DNA of 64,000 nt, taken from assembly GCF_000265205.3 (NCBI RefSeq), contig NC_018000.1, forward strand, positions 1,054,001-1,118,000. The letters are read 5' to 3'. Numbering within the stretch: the first letter of the stretch is position 1; each line of letters starts with the position of its first letter. The position numbers and the translations under genes are program-made. Source of the DNA: Sinorhizobium fredii USDA 257. Lineage in GTDB: Bacteria > Pseudomonadota > Alphaproteobacteria > Rhizobiales > Rhizobiaceae. A model generated the notes under the pieces. The model saw only the letters and a list, made by a program, of their open reading frames with translations. It did no database searches and was not told the DNA's origin. Shown here one piece after another: positions 26,115 to 36,378 of this stretch.

Positions 26115-26909
26115 GTGGCACAGCAAGATCGCATGCCGAAATCCGTAGCGATCGTCACCGGCGCCGCCGGGGACATCGGCCGTGCCATCGCCTGGCGCCT
26201 GGCGGATGGCCACGACGTCGTTCTCCTTGCCGATATCGACGGCGATGCTGCAGGCAAGGTCGCGCGCGATCTCGGCGGCGAGGAGCGTTTTTCAGCCGTC
26301 GCCTGCGATGTGACGGATGCGGCGAGCGCGGCGGCCATGGCCGAGGCTGCGGCGGCGCGCGGCCTCGTGCATACGCTCGTCAACAATGCCGGCGCGGCGC
26401 ACGCCGTCAGCCTGCACGAAACGACGCAGGACGTCTGGCGGATGGACAATGCCCTCAATCTCGAAGCCGCATTTCTCTGCTTCCGCGCCGTCGAGGACAT
26501 GTTGAAGGAGAGCCGGGGCTCCGTCGTCAATATCGCCTCGGTGAACGGCATGGCCGTCTTCGGCCATCCAGCCTACAGCGCCGCCAAGGCCGGCCTCCTG
26601 CATCTGACGCGGCTGATCGCCGTCGAATACGGCAAGTTCGGCATCCGCGCAAATGCCGTCGCGCCGGGTACGGTGCGAACCCAAGCATGGGAGGCGCGCG
26701 CTGCCGCCAATCCTCAGGTCTTCGAGGAAGCCAAGCGCTGGTATCCGCTTCAGCACATCGTCAATCCGGAAGACGTCGCCAATGCCGTCCACTTCCTGGC
26801 TAGCCCCCAGGCGAGCGCAATAACCGGCGTCTGCCTGCCGGTCGATTGCGGGCTCACCGCCGGCCAGGCCGAACTCGCCCGCACCTTCTCGCAGTCCAGC
26901 CATTACTGA
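26115..26909 (+). CDS. SDR family oxidoreductase
   Basis: A classical short-chain dehydrogenase of 264 residues from GTG 26115, or 258 from ATG 26133. The GTG has a GGAG site 5 nt upstream and lies 1 nt after the RpiR stop, so I prefer it, but the ATG form (MPKSVAIVTGAAGDIG) also starts properly. TGAAGDIG binds the cofactor; NNAG, Ser in IASVNG and YSAAK complete the Ser-Tyr-Lys catalytic set. Together with the GH20 hexosaminidase next door, oxidation of a sugar or amino sugar is plausible, but the substrate is unknown. Confidence 0.87.
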   Translation: MAQQDRMPKSVAIVTGAAGDIGRAIAWRLADGHDVVLLADIDGDAAGKVARDLGGEERFSAVACDVTDAASAAAMAEAAAARGLVHTLVNNAGAAHAVSLHETTQDVWRMDNALNLEAAFLCFRAVEDMLKESRGSVVNIASVNGMAVFGHPAYSAAKAGLLHLTRLIAVEYGKFGIRANAVAPGTVRTQAWEARAAANPQVFEEAKRWYPLQHIVNPEDVANAVHFLASPQASAITGVCLPVDCGLTAGQAELARTFSQSSHY

Positions 26910-26931
26910 CCAATCCCATTGGAGGATGTTC

Positions 26932-28851
26932 ATGCAGCCGGTCTCTTATCGCCTTGAATCTGCCTGGCAACCGGATGGTGGCCTCAACGGGCGCTTCACC
27001 TTCAGCCTCTTCAACCTTTCCGGCAGACCGCTGAGCGGCTTCCGTCTCGTCTATACGTCACTCACCCGCGTCATCGAACCGGCCGCCTGCGAGAACGCCG
27101 TCTTCCTGCGCCGCAACGCCAATTTCCATGAGTTCGCGCCGCCCGAGGGGCTGACGCTACAGCCCGGCGAAAGCTGGACCTTCACCGTCAGCGGCCTGCA
27201 CCGGCAGGCGAAGCACTGCACCGACGGGGCGAAGTCGGCTTATCTGACGTTGTCCGACGGCAAGCATGTGCCAGTGACGGTCTCCGATCTTCGGCTCGAA
27301 GGCGCGACGAGCGAACCGCCGCCCCTGCGCCTGCCTGAAGGCCGGCTCGACCTACCTTTCGCGTTGCAGCCCTGGCCGGCCGAGGTCGACGCGGTGCCCG
27401 GAGAAGGCTTCCCCGTCCTCCTCTATCCGTCGGCGGCAAGCAGCGCAGAGGACATCGCGGCGCTCTCCAACGTGCTGGCGCTGTTTCAACGGCTGTTTTC
27501 CGGCGGCCACGCCCCCTTCAGCCTTGTGCCCTCCGGTCAGGGGCTGCCGATCGTCTTTGTGAAAAACGGCGAACTCGGCGGCGAGGCGTACAGGCTTGCC
27601 TTCTCGGGTCGCGACATCCGGCTCGAATACGGCGCCGCCGCCGGGCGGCAATACGGGCTGACGACGCTGGCACAGCTTCTCGATGGCGCCCGCAATCATC
27701 CCGCCAAATTCCGCTTCCCGGCTTCAGGCACGATTTCCGACCAGCCGCGTTACGGCTGGCGCGGCTGCCATCTGGATGTGTCGCGGCAATTCTATCCGGC
27801 CGCCGACGTCCTGCGCCTGATCGACATTCTTGCCTGGCTCAAGCTCAACATCTTCCATTGGCATCTGACGGATGACGAGGCCTGGCGGCTGGAGATCAAG
27901 GCTTTTCCCACGCTGACGACGCTCGGCGTTCTGCGCGGACCCGACGAACCGATGCTGCCGCAGCTCGGCAACGGCGCCGTACCTTCGGGAGGCTTCTACA
28001 GCCAGAAAGAGATCAAGGCGATCGTCGCGCATGCGGCCGCCCTCAATGTCGAGGTGGTTCCCGAGATCGACATTCCCGGCCACAGCACAGCAGCGCTCGT
28101 TGCCTTGCCCGAGCTCGCCGATGGGCAGGAGGCGCCGGAGAGCTATCATTCGGTCCAAGGCTATCCCAACAACGCGCTCAATCCGGCCGTCCCGCTCACC
28201 TATGAATTCCTCGAAAAGGTCTTCGACGAAATGGTCGAGCTCTTTCCGAGCCGGTACATCCACATCGGCGGCGACGAGGTGGCGAACGGCTCCTGGCTGG
28301 CCTCGCCGCTGGCGCGAAAGCTGATGGAAGAGGAAGGCATTTCCGGCACCTTCGCGTTGCAATCCTACTTCCTGAAAAAAGTGAAGCAGATGCTGACGGC
28401 GCGCGGCCGCAAGCTGGTCGGCTGGAATGAGGTCGCCCACGGCGGCGGTGTCGGAATCGAGGGGACTTTGCTGATGGCCTGGGAGAACCCGAAGGTCGGG
28501 ATCGAGCTGGCGCGCGAGGGTTATGACGTGGTGATGACCCCCGGCCAGGCTTACTACCTCGACATGGCCCAGGCGGACGCCTGGCAGGAACCCGGCGCCA
28601 GCTGGGCCGGCACGGCAACGCCGGCGCATACCTATGCCTATGAGGCGGAGGGCGAGTTTCCTGACGAACTGAAGAGCCGCATGAAGGGGGTGCAGGCCTG
28701 CATCTGGTCGGAGCATTTCCTGTCGCGCGGCTATTTCAACCGGCTCGTCTTCCCGCGCTTGGCGGCGATCGCCGAGGCAGCCTGGACGCCGAAGTCTGAA
28801 AAGGACTGGCTGCGCTTTGCCGCGATCGCTCCTCTCGCCCCGACGCTGTGA
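26932..28851 (+). CDS. Beta-N-acetylhexosaminidase, glycoside hydrolase family 20
   Basis: A 639-residue exo-acting hexosaminidase that removes terminal GlcNAc or GalNAc. The N-terminal part (residues 1-130) is a beta-rich domain, followed by a GH20b-like domain and the GH20 catalytic barrel. HWHLTDDEAWRLEIK lies in the barrel and HIGGDEVANGSW holds the catalytic Asp448-Glu449 pair. No signal peptide is present, so the enzyme probably acts in the cytoplasm on an imported sugar. The ATG at 26932 has ggagg 6 nt upstream; the ATG at 26926 is too close. Cytoplasmic GH20 with an RpiR regulator suggests chitobiose- or muropeptide-like substrates. Confidence 0.9.
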   Translation: MQPVSYRLESAWQPDGGLNGRFTFSLFNLSGRPLSGFRLVYTSLTRVIEPAACENAVFLRRNANFHEFAPPEGLTLQPGESWTFTVSGLHRQAKHCTDGAKSAYLTLSDGKHVPVTVSDLRLEGATSEPPPLRLPEGRLDLPFALQPWPAEVDAVPGEGFPVLLYPSAASSAEDIAALSNVLALFQRLFSGGHAPFSLVPSGQGLPIVFVKNGELGGEAYRLAFSGRDIRLEYGAAAGRQYGLTTLAQLLDGARNHPAKFRFPASGTISDQPRYGWRGCHLDVSRQFYPAADVLRLIDILAWLKLNIFHWHLTDDEAWRLEIKAFPTLTTLGVLRGPDEPMLPQLGNGAVPSGGFYSQKEIKAIVAHAAALNVEVVPEIDIPGHSTAALVALPELADGQEAPESYHSVQGYPNNALNPAVPLTYEFLEKVFDEMVELFPSRYIHIGGDEVANGSWLASPLARKLMEEEGISGTFALQSYFLKKVKQMLTARGRKLVGWNEVAHGGGVGIEGTLLMAWENPKVGIELAREGYDVVMTPGQAYYLDMAQADAWQEPGASWAGTATPAHTYAYEAEGEFPDELKSRMKGVQACIWSEHFLSRGYFNRLVFPRLAAIAEAAWTPKSEKDWLRFAAIAPLAPTL

Positions 28852-28861
28852 GGTTTGAGTG

Positions 28862-30295
28862 ATGCGGATCGCCGTCGGTGGTATCCACACGGAATGCAGC
28901 ACCTATTCGCCCGTCCTGATGTCGATCGAGGACTTTCGTATCCTGAGGGGCGATGAACTGCTGGCGGCCGACTATTTCAGCTTCCTCGAAGCGGCGGATG
29001 TGGAGCACGTTCCGCTGCTCCATGCCCGCGCCGTTCCCGGCGGCCCGGTTTCGCGGCCAGCCTATGAAGCGATCAAGACGGAATTCCTCGAAGGGCTGAA
29101 GGCGGCCCTCCCGATCGACGGGCTGTATCTCGCCATGCATGGCGCGATCAACGTCGACGGCATGGACGACGCGGAGGGCGACTGGATGTCCGCCGCCCGT
29201 GCCGTCGTCGGTTCCGATTGCCCGATTGCGGCAAGTTATGATCTGCATGGGAATGTCAGCCAGCGGATCATCGACCAGATCGATATCTTCGCGGCCTACC
29301 GCACGGCGCCGCACATCGACACGCGTGAAACCATGGCGCGCGCCTGGTCGATCCTCGTGGAGGCGCTCCGGAGCGGCACGCGGCCGGGCGTCGCCTGGGC
29401 CCCCGTACCGCTACTCCTGCCCGGCGAGCGGACCTCGACGGAAGACGAGCCGGCGGCAAGTCTTTATCAAGTCCTGCCGGAACTCGACAAGCGAGCCGGG
29501 GTTCTCGATGTCAACCTGATGGTCGGCTACGTCTGGGCGGACGAGCCGCGGGCGACCGCCTGCGCCGTCGTCACCGGCACAGATAAGGAAGCGGCCTCGA
29601 AGGCGGTGGAGGAAATCGCCGCAAGCTACTGGAATGCGCGGGAAAACTTCCGCTTCGGTTCGGTGACCGGAACCCTCAACGCAATGCTCGACATTGCCGA
29701 AGCGTCGACAACAAAACCGATTGTTCTCGCCGACTCGGGCGACAATCCGACCGGCGGAGGCGTCGGCGATCGGGCCGACGTGTTGAAGGCACTTCTGGCG
29801 CGTGGTTGGCAGGACGCGCTGATCGCCGGCATCACCGATCGGCCGGCGGTGGAAGCCTGCTTTAACGACGGCGAGGGCGGCACAGTCACGCTGCGGATCG
29901 GCGGCAGCCTCGATCCGTCAAGTCCAGCGGTGGAGGTAGAGGCGAAAGTGCTGCATCTCGACGATCCGGGCCCTCTCGCAGAACGTCAGGCGGTGGTCGA
30001 AGCGAGTGGCATCGTCGTCGTGCTTTCGGCGCGGCGGCGCCCGTACCACAATATAGAAGATTTCCACCGCCTCGGGCTCGATCCGAAGGCCGCGCGCCTG
30101 CTGGTCGTCAAATCCGGTTATCTTTCACCGGAACTCGCGCCGATCGCCAGTCCCAACCTGATGGCGCTCACCGAGGGTGTCGTCAATCAGGACATCGAAA
30201 ACCTGGCGAGCGAGCGCCGTCAGCGGCCGATCTTCCCTTTCGATCGGGATTTCGATTTCACGCCGAAGGCGCGGCTCTCCGCCCGCTGGCGCTGA
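28862..30295 (+). CDS. M81 family metallopeptidase (MlrC-like), second copy
   Basis: A 477-residue M81 protein with the same motifs as the first copy in diverged form: VGGIHTECSTYSP at the N-terminus, SYDLHGNVSQR and ADSGDNPTGGGVGD. The GTG directly upstream (28859) is also in frame. It follows the GH20 gene by about 10 nt and is probably cotranscribed with it. Most positions outside the motifs differ from the other copy, so the two likely act on different bonds or substrates. No experimental role for M81 proteins outside microcystin degradation is clear to me. Confidence 0.87.
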   Translation: MRIAVGGIHTECSTYSPVLMSIEDFRILRGDELLAADYFSFLEAADVEHVPLLHARAVPGGPVSRPAYEAIKTEFLEGLKAALPIDGLYLAMHGAINVDGMDDAEGDWMSAARAVVGSDCPIAASYDLHGNVSQRIIDQIDIFAAYRTAPHIDTRETMARAWSILVEALRSGTRPGVAWAPVPLLLPGERTSTEDEPAASLYQVLPELDKRAGVLDVNLMVGYVWADEPRATACAVVTGTDKEAASKAVEEIAASYWNARENFRFGSVTGTLNAMLDIAEASTTKPIVLADSGDNPTGGGVGDRADVLKALLARGWQDALIAGITDRPAVEACFNDGEGGTVTLRIGGSLDPSSPAVEVEAKVLHLDDPGPLAERQAVVEASGIVVVLSARRRPYHNIEDFHRLGLDPKAARLLVVKSGYLSPELAPIASPNLMALTEGVVNQDIENLASERRQRPIFPFDRDFDFTPKARLSARWR

Positions 30296-30340
30296 CCCCG
30301 CAAGCCGCATGACCCCGCCCGGGGCCTTAGGCGGACAAAA

Positions 30341-30799
30341 TTGACTTTGCCCCTCCCGCGGAACCGCCCCACCATGTCTTCGTCGCCGCTCATCGCGATG
30401 CGAAACCCGGTCATTCGGGCAAGCATGCTTGCAAGCCATGTCGATGCGCTGGCGCTCGGCACCACGGTCTACGTCGTCTATATGGTGCTGCTCGGATTTT
30501 CGGACCGGCCCTGGCAGGTCTACGCCCTGACGCTCGTCAGCGGCTTCGGCGCAGCGGCGCTGATCAGCATCCCGATCACCTATCTCCAGGACCTGATCGC
30601 CGATCGGCCGGGGCTTGGGAGTTCGCTGATTGCTGTCAACATCTTCCTGGGCGGGGCGCTCAGTGCCGGGCTCTTCGCGATCGGTACGCGGTTCAGCGAC
30701 TATTCCGGGACCGCACTGCTCGGCGCGGCGGCCGGGCTCTTGGGGCTCGTCCTGGTGCTTATGCTCGACGGCAAGCGCGCCCGGACTTCCGCACCATAG
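30341..30799 (+). pseudogene. Truncated MFS sugar-efflux transporter, C-terminal part
   Basis: About 150 residues with four hydrophobic segments. IPITYLQDLIADRPGLGSSLIA resembles the second half of SetA/SotB-like sugar efflux transporters, which have about 390 residues and 12 helices. The first half is absent: upstream is the end of the M81 gene. The possible starts (TTG 30341 or ATG 30374) lack a good ribosome-binding site. A truncated relic is the simplest reading, though a small expressed membrane protein cannot be excluded. Confidence 0.65.
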
Positions 30800-30820
30800 G
30801 AGACGAACTGTCAGTGGAGA

Positions 30821-30843
30821 GGGAGGCCGCGGCGCAGCCTCCC
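30821..30843. terminator. Possible terminator between the MFS relic and hutU
   Basis: A 7-bp stem (GGGAGGC and GCCTCCC) with a 9-nt loop in the gap between convergent genes. On the reverse strand it is 10 nt after the hutU stop. Neither side has a good T-run, so this is a weak call. Confidence 0.35.
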
Positions 30844-30852
30844 GGCCTTTCA

Positions 30853-32532
30853 TCAGTTCCCGAGAATGCCCGGCAGTCGCAGGCCCTTGTCCTTGGCGCA
30901 CTCGAGCGCGAGGTCGTAGCCGGCATCGGCATGGCGCATGACGCCGGTCGCCGGATCGTTCCAGAGCACCCGCTCGACCCGGCGGGCGGCATCTTCCGAA
31001 CCGTCGCAGCAGATGACGACGCCCGAATGCTGGGAGAAGCCCATGCCCACGCCACCGCCGTGATGCAGCGACACCCAGGTGGCACCCGAGGCAGTGTTGA
31101 GCAGCGCGTTCAAGAGCGGCCAATCGGAGACGGCGTCGGAGCCGTCCTTCATCGCTTCGGTCTCGCGGTTCGGCGAGGCGACCGAGCCGGAGTCGAGATG
31201 ATCGCGGCCGATGACGACGGGCGCGCTGAGCTCGCCGGTTCTGACCATCTCGTTGAAGGCGAGGCCGAGGCGGTGGCGATCACCGAGGCCCACCCAGCAA
31301 ATGCGCGCCGGCAGGCCCTGGAAGGCGATGCGCTCGCCGGCCATGTCCAGCCAGTTGTGCAGATGCTTGTTGTCAGGCAGCAGTTCCTTCACCTTGGCAT
31401 CGGTCTTGCGGATATCCTCCGGATCGCCGGAGAGCGCCGCCCAGCGGAACGGGCCGATGCCGCGGCAGAACAGCGGACGGATGTAGGCGGGCACGAAGCC
31501 CGGGAAGGCGAAGGCGTTTTCGAGGCCCTCTTCCTTGGCCATCTGGCGGATGTTGTTGCCGTAGTCGAAGGTCGGGATGCCCATGTCCTGAAAGGCGATC
31601 ATCGCTTCGACATGCTCGCGCATCGAGGCGCGGGCGGCCTTTTCGACGGATTTCGGATCGCTTTCGCGCTTTTTCTTCCACTCGGCCATGGTCCAGCCCT
31701 TCGGCAGATAGCCGTTGATCGGGTCATGTGCCGAGGTCTGGTCCGTCACCAGGTCCGGGCGGATGCCGCGACGAACCATTTCCGGCAGGATCTCGGCCGT
31801 GTTGCCGAGCAGACCGACGGATTTCGCCTCGCCCGCGGCCGTCCAGCGGTTGATCATCTCCATCGCTTCGTCAAGCGTTTCGGCTTTTGCGTCGACGTAG
31901 CGGGTGCGCAGGCGGAAATCGATGGAATCCGGATTGCATTCGACTGCAAGGCAGCAGGCGCCGGCCATGACGGCGGCGAGCGGCTGGGCGCCGCCCATGC
32001 CGCCGAGGCCGCCGGTGAGCACCCATTTGCCCTTGAGGTCGCCGTTATAGTGCTGGCGGCCGGCCTCGACGAAGGTCTCGTAGGTGCCCTGCACGATGCC
32101 CTGGCTGCCGATATAGATCCACGAACCGGCGGTCATCTGGCCGTACATGGCAAGACCCTTCCTATCCAGCTCGTTGAAATGATCCCAGGTCGCCCAGTGC
32201 GGCACGAGGTTGGAATTGGCGATCAGGACGCGCGGCGCATCCTTGTGGGTGCGGAAGACGCCGACCGGCTTGCCGGACTGGACGAGCAACGTCTCGTCCT
32301 CGTTGAGATCCTTCAGCGTCGCGACGATCCGGTCGAAATCCGCCCAGGTGCGGGCGGCCCGGCCGATGCCGCCGTAGACGACGAGCTCGTGCGGGTTCTC
32401 GGCGACGTCCGGGTCGAGATTGTTCATCAGCATCCGGAGCGGCGCTTCGGTCAGCCAGCTCTTGGCGCTGATCTCGGTTCCGCGCGGGCTGCGCACGTCA
32501 CGGATGTTATGGCGCGGATTGTTCATGTTCAT
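30853..32532 (-). CDS. hutU: Urocanate hydratase
   Basis: A 559-residue cytoplasmic enzyme with tightly bound NAD+ that converts urocanate to imidazolonepropionate, the second step of histidine breakdown. The N-terminus [20 protein letters not shown], the [13 protein letters not shown] glycine-rich NAD motif and the length are all typical. The ATG at 32532 follows a gggag site; a second ATG two codons later is possible. It is the last gene of the leftward hut unit, with about 80 nt separating it from hutG. Confidence 0.96.
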   Translation of the reverse strand: MNMNNPRHNIRDVRSPRGTEISAKSWLTEAPLRMLMNNLDPDVAENPHELVVYGGIGRAARTWADFDRIVATLKDLNEDETLLVQSGKPVGVFRTHKDAPRVLIANSNLVPHWATWDHFNELDRKGLAMYGQMTAGSWIYIGSQGIVQGTYETFVEAGRQHYNGDLKGKWVLTGGLGGMGGAQPLAAVMAGACCLAVECNPDSIDFRLRTRYVDAKAETLDEAMEMINRWTAAGEAKSVGLLGNTAEILPEMVRRGIRPDLVTDQTSAHDPINGYLPKGWTMAEWKKKRESDPKSVEKAARASMREHVEAMIAFQDMGIPTFDYGNNIRQMAKEEGLENAFAFPGFVPAYIRPLFCRGIGPFRWAALSGDPEDIRKTDAKVKELLPDNKHLHNWLDMAGERIAFQGLPARICWVGLGDRHRLGLAFNEMVRTGELSAPVVIGRDHLDSGSVASPNRETEAMKDGSDAVSDWPLLNALLNTASGATWVSLHHGGGVGMGFSQHSGVVICCDGSEDAARRVERVLWNDPATGVMRHADAGYDLALECAKDKGLRLPGILGN

Positions 32533-32613
32533 GCCTCACTCCCTGTCAATTGTGGTCCGGCGGGCAGATGAGGGTCCCGCAATAAGTGTTTGTGTTCGTT
32601 CAATTCTGCAAGT

Positions 32614-33420
32614 TTAAGCGTGATCGCGATAATGAAGTGCGATCGCTTCGATGCGTTCCAAGATCGCGCTGAGATGGCCGCGAAGTTGGTCGGCCTTGCC
32701 GGGGTCCAGGGCGAATGGCGGCGCCTCCATTGCCAGATGCGTCGATTGCGCCAGTTCCATCTGGATCGCGTGGACGCCGGTGTCCGGCTTTCCATAGTGC
32801 CGGGTCGTCCAGCCGCCTTTGAAGCGGCCATTGAGGATATGAGTGTAACTCTCTGCTTTTGCGGCGATTTCAACCACGGCTCTTTCGATTGCTGGAGCGC
32901 AGGTCCTACCCGTATCAGTGCCGATATTGAAGTCCGGCAGCTTGCCCTCGAAGAGGAAGGATATATGCGAGCGAATCGAGTGGCAGTCATAGAGGACCGC
33001 CACGCCGTGGATTGCTTTCACGCGGGCGATCTCGGCGGCGAGCGCGGCGTGATAGGGAGCGTGGAAATCGCGCAGCCTTGCGGCGATGTCGGCATCCGCC
33101 GGACCTTCGCCCTCCTTCCAGATAGGCACACCGTCGAAATCGGTTTCCGGCACAAGCCCGGTCGTATTCTGGCCGGGATAGAGGCTAACCCCTTCGGGGT
33201 CGCGATTGGCATCGATGACATAGCGATGGAAGGTGGCACGCACGGTTGTCGCTGCCGGCAGCAGGCCTTCATAGAGCTTGTGAATGTGCCAATCGGTATC
33301 GGCGAGGATACGGCCATTGTCGTTCAACCGCTCCCAGATCGAGGCAGGGACAACGGTGCCCGTGTGGGGAAAGGCGAGAATTACCGGCGAGGTCCCCTGC
33401 CGGACTTCGAAGACCGCCAT
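32614..33420 (-). CDS. hutG: N-formylglutamate amidohydrolase (deformylase)
   Basis: A 268-residue enzyme that hydrolyses N-formylglutamate to glutamate and formate, the last step of the five-step Hut pathway. FPHTGTVVP and YDCHSIRSHI are the metal and active-site regions of the family, and HAIQMELAQSTHL is near the C-terminus. It starts one nucleotide after the hutH stop; the frame stays open upstream but inside hutH. This route needs an N-formiminoglutamate deiminase (hutF), which is not in the window. Confidence 0.92.
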   Translation of the reverse strand: MAVFEVRQGTSPVILAFPHTGTVVPASIWERLNDNGRILADTDWHIHKLYEGLLPAATTVRATFHRYVIDANRDPEGVSLYPGQNTTGLVPETDFDGVPIWKEGEGPADADIAARLRDFHAPYHAALAAEIARVKAIHGVAVLYDCHSIRSHISFLFEGKLPDFNIGTDTGRTCAPAIERAVVEIAAKAESYTHILNGRFKGGWTTRHYGKPDTGVHAIQMELAQSTHLAMEAPPFALDPGKADQLRGHLSAILERIEAIALHYRDHA

Positions 33421-33421
33421 C

Positions 33422-34957
33422 TCAAACCTCCAGTCGCGGCAGGATGCCGTCGGAAACGGCGGCCGCCAGGCGGCCGGAGGCGACCAGTTCGCTGGCAGCC
33501 CTGAGGTCGTCTGCCATATAGCGGTCTTCCTCGACCGTGGGGGAAACGGCGCGCACCGCAGCGGCCGCTTTCTCAAGCTCCGGGCTGGTTGCAAGCGGCG
33601 CCCGGAATTCGATGCCCTGAACGGCTGCCAAGGCTTCGATGCCGATGATCGAGAACAGGTTGTCGGTCATCTGCAGAAGTCGGCGGGCGCCGTGGCAGGC
33701 CATCGATACGTGGTCTTCCTGGTTGGCCGAGGTCGGCGTCGAATCGACGGAGGCCGGGTGCGAGAGCTGCTTGTTCTCCGACATCAGCGCGGCGGACGTG
33801 ACTTCGGCGATCATCAGCCCCGAATTGAGGCCCGGCTTCTTGGCGAGGAAGGCCGGTAGCCCGTAGCTCAATGCCGGATCGACGAGGAGGGCGATGCGGC
33901 GCTGGGAAATGGCACCGATCTCGCAGATCGCCAGCGCCATCTGGTCGGCTGCGAAAGCGACCGGTTCGGCATGGAAGTTGCCGCCGGAGACGACGGAGTT
34001 GTCGGAGAGCACGAGCGGATTGTCGGTGACTGCATTGGCCTCGATGGTGAGCGTCGCGGCCACCGAGCGCAACAGATCGAGGCAAGCGCCGTCGACCTGC
34101 GGCTGGCAGCGGATGCAATAGGGATCCTGGACGCGTTCGTCTCCCTCCAGATGGCTTTGGCGGATCACCGATCCCTCAAGCAGCCGTCGAAGCGCAGCGG
34201 CCGTGTCGATCTGGCCGCGATGGCCGCGTAGCGTATGGATGTCGGGATGGAAGGGAGCGGACGAGCCCATGGCCGCATCGGTCGACAGCGCGCCGGTGAT
34301 AAGCGCCGCCTGGGCTGCGCGATGGGCGCGGAAGAGGCCGGCAAGCGCCAGCGCCGTCGAAACCTGGGTGCCGTTGATCAGCGCCAGGCCTTCCTTGGCG
34401 GCGAGCGTCACCGGGGAAAGTCCGGCCGCCTTCAGGGCAGCATCGCCCTTCATGCGTTCGCCCGCGACGAAGGCTTCGCCATGGCCCATCATCACGGCGG
34501 CCATATGGGCGAGCGGTGCGAGGTCGCCGGAAGCACCGACCGAACCCTTTTCCGGGATCAGCGGGATGACGCCCTTTTCGAGCATTCCTTCGATCAGCCG
34601 AACAAGCTCGAGGCGCACGCCGGAGGCGCCGCGTCCAAGCGAGATCAACTTCAGGGCGAGGATCAGGCGCACGATGTTTTCCGGCAAAGGCTGACCGACG
34701 CCGCAGCAATGCGAGAGGATGAGATTGCGCTGCAAGGTCGCCACGTCGGCACTGTCGATCTTGATGGAGGCGAGTTTGCCGAAGCCGGTATTGATGCCGT
34801 AGACGGGGGCGCTGCCCGCGACGATCTCGGCAATGCGCCGAGCGGCGTTCTCGATGCCGCCATCGAAGGCGCGATCGAGGTGGGCCGGCTCGCCGGTCCA
34901 GTAGATCGTCTCCAGGTCCCTGAGCGTTACCGAGCCGGGTTTCAGAACAATGGTCAT
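33422..34957 (-). CDS. hutH: Histidine ammonia-lyase
   Basis: A 511-residue enzyme that removes ammonia from histidine to give urocanate. The Ala142-Ser143-Gly144 triad in [15 protein letters not shown] forms the MIO cofactor by self-cyclisation. The length and the rest of the sequence match HutH. The start overlaps the hutI stop by 4 nt and the stop is adjacent to hutG, so translation of hutI, hutH and hutG is coupled. Confidence 0.96.
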   Translation of the reverse strand: MTIVLKPGSVTLRDLETIYWTGEPAHLDRAFDGGIENAARRIAEIVAGSAPVYGINTGFGKLASIKIDSADVATLQRNLILSHCCGVGQPLPENIVRLILALKLISLGRGASGVRLELVRLIEGMLEKGVIPLIPEKGSVGASGDLAPLAHMAAVMMGHGEAFVAGERMKGDAALKAAGLSPVTLAAKEGLALINGTQVSTALALAGLFRAHRAAQAALITGALSTDAAMGSSAPFHPDIHTLRGHRGQIDTAAALRRLLEGSVIRQSHLEGDERVQDPYCIRCQPQVDGACLDLLRSVAATLTIEANAVTDNPLVLSDNSVVSGGNFHAEPVAFAADQMALAICEIGAISQRRIALLVDPALSYGLPAFLAKKPGLNSGLMIAEVTSAALMSENKQLSHPASVDSTPTSANQEDHVSMACHGARRLLQMTDNLFSIIGIEALAAVQGIEFRAPLATSPELEKAAAAVRAVSPTVEEDRYMADDLRAASELVASGRLAAAVSDGILPRLEV

Positions 34958-36201
34958 CGGGCAATCCTTTCACCCATGAATATCCGCTCCGAGAGGGGGT
35001 TGAAGCCGATGCGGTAGATCAGTTCCGCCGGCGCATCGATGTTCCAGAGGGCAAGGTCGGCGGATTTTCCTGCTTCGATCGTGCCGGTCTCGCCGAGTAT
35101 ACCGAGCGCACGTGCCGCCTCGCGCGTGACTCCGGCGAGGCATTCATCGAGGGTCAGGCGGAAGAGCGTCGCCGACATGTTCATCGTGAGCAACAGTGAG
35201 GTCAGCGGCGACGTGCCCGGGTTGCAATCGGTGGCAATGGCGATGCGCGTACCGGCGGCGCGCAGCGCTTCGACCGGCGGCACTTGTGTTTCGCGCAACG
35301 TGTAGAATGCCCCCGGCAATAGGACGGCGACCGTGCCGGACTTCGCCATCGCGGCTGAGCCGTCCTCATCGAGATATTCGAGGTGGTCGGCCGACAGCGC
35401 CCCATAGGCGGCGGCGAGCTTGGCGCCGCCGAGATTGGAAAGCTGTTCGGCATGCAGCTTCACCGGCAGGCCGAGGGCCTTGGCTTTGTCGAAGACGCAC
35501 GCGATCTCGGCGGGCGAAAAGGCGATCCCCTCGCAGAAGCCATCGACGGCATCGACAAGCCCTTCGGCATGGGCCTGGACGAGGCCGGGAAGAACGACGT
35601 CGTCGATGTAGGCCGCATTCCGGCCCTTGTATTCCGGCGGCGTGGCGTGCGCGGCGAGATAGCTAGTGAGGACGCGGACCGGACGCATGCGCTCCAACCG
35701 GCGGGCGGCACGGAGCATCTTCAACTCGGCATCTATGTTGAGGCCATAGCCCGATTTGATCTCGACCGTGGAGACGCCTTCGCAGAGCAGCGCGTCGAGC
35801 CTCGGAAGAGCTGCAGCAACCAGATCGTCGACCGATAGCGCATTGGTCGCCTTTACCGTCGAGATGATGCCGCCGCCGGCACGGGCGATCTCTTCGTAAG
35901 ACGCGCCTTCGAGCCGCAGCTGAAATTCGCGCGCTCGGTTCCCGCCATGGACGAGATGGGTGTGGCAGTCGATCAGCGCCGGGGTCATCCAGCGGTCTTC
36001 GCAATCAATCACCTGATCGGCCCGGGAAAGGTCGGAAGGCAAGTCCCGTTCAGCGCCGGCATAGACGATCCGGCCGCCGCGGACAGCGACAGCGCCATTC
36101 TCGATGGTGCCGAGCGGCCCCATCTCCTCGCGAAGCGTCGCGAGGCGCGCATTGCGCCAAAGGCTGGTCCGTTCCGGTGACATGTCGGCGTTTCCGTCCA
36201 T
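34954..36201 (-). CDS. hutI: Imidazolonepropionase
   Basis: A 415-residue amidohydrolase-superfamily enzyme that opens the imidazolone ring to give N-formiminoglutamate. [12 protein letters not shown] binds the metal and [11 protein letters not shown] is near the C-terminus, both typical. I chose the ATG at 36201 ([13 protein letters not shown]) preceded by gaagagc; the frame stays open upstream with unrelated residues. It is the first gene of the leftward hut operon, whose promoter region has a 12-bp palindrome 26 nt upstream. Confidence 0.95.
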   Translation of the reverse strand: MDGNADMSPERTSLWRNARLATLREEMGPLGTIENGAVAVRGGRIVYAGAERDLPSDLSRADQVIDCEDRWMTPALIDCHTHLVHGGNRAREFQLRLEGASYEEIARAGGGIISTVKATNALSVDDLVAAALPRLDALLCEGVSTVEIKSGYGLNIDAELKMLRAARRLERMRPVRVLTSYLAAHATPPEYKGRNAAYIDDVVLPGLVQAHAEGLVDAVDGFCEGIAFSPAEIACVFDKAKALGLPVKLHAEQLSNLGGAKLAAAYGALSADHLEYLDEDGSAAMAKSGTVAVLLPGAFYTLRETQVPPVEALRAAGTRIAIATDCNPGTSPLTSLLLTMNMSATLFRLTLDECLAGVTREAARALGILGETGTIEAGKSADLALWNIDAPAELIYRIGFNPLSERIFMGERIAR

Positions 36202-36227
36202 CAGCTCTTCGCCCTTCCGTTGCGATA

Positions 36228-36239
36228 ATGTATATACAT
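36228..36239. promoter_or_regulatory. Palindromic operator at the hut promoter
   Basis: ATGTATATACAT, a perfect 12-bp palindrome 26 nt upstream of hutI in an AT-rich stretch. The hut operons of many proteobacteria are repressed by the GntR-family protein HutC, which binds similar TGTATA-type dyads and is released by urocanate. hutC itself is not in this window, so the identity of the binder is inferred. Confidence 0.6.
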
Positions 36240-36323
36240 AACAAAGCAGACGGCAAGCGGAAAAATGTTTGGTGTCGTGGCAAGAGGTAACGCGGCCGGC
36301 GTGAGGGGCCAGCGACCGCAACG

Positions 36324-36353
36324 AAAAAGCCCCGGACTCTTGGTCCGGGGCTT
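36324..36353 (-). terminator. Terminator after phnN
   Basis: An 11-bp stem (AAGCCCCGGAC and GTCCGGGGCTT) with a 5-nt loop. Read on the reverse strand it ends in TTTTT, so it stops transcription coming from phnN, whose stop is at 36379. It isolates the phosphonate unit from the hut operon. Confidence 0.85.
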
Positions 36354-36378
36354 GGGGGGAATAGCCAGTTGTCGGTAA

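Noticed and set aside
30814-32571. Long forward-strand frame opposite hutU
   Set aside because: It is antisense to an unmistakable urocanate hydratase; high-GC genes often leave such long open frames on the other strand.
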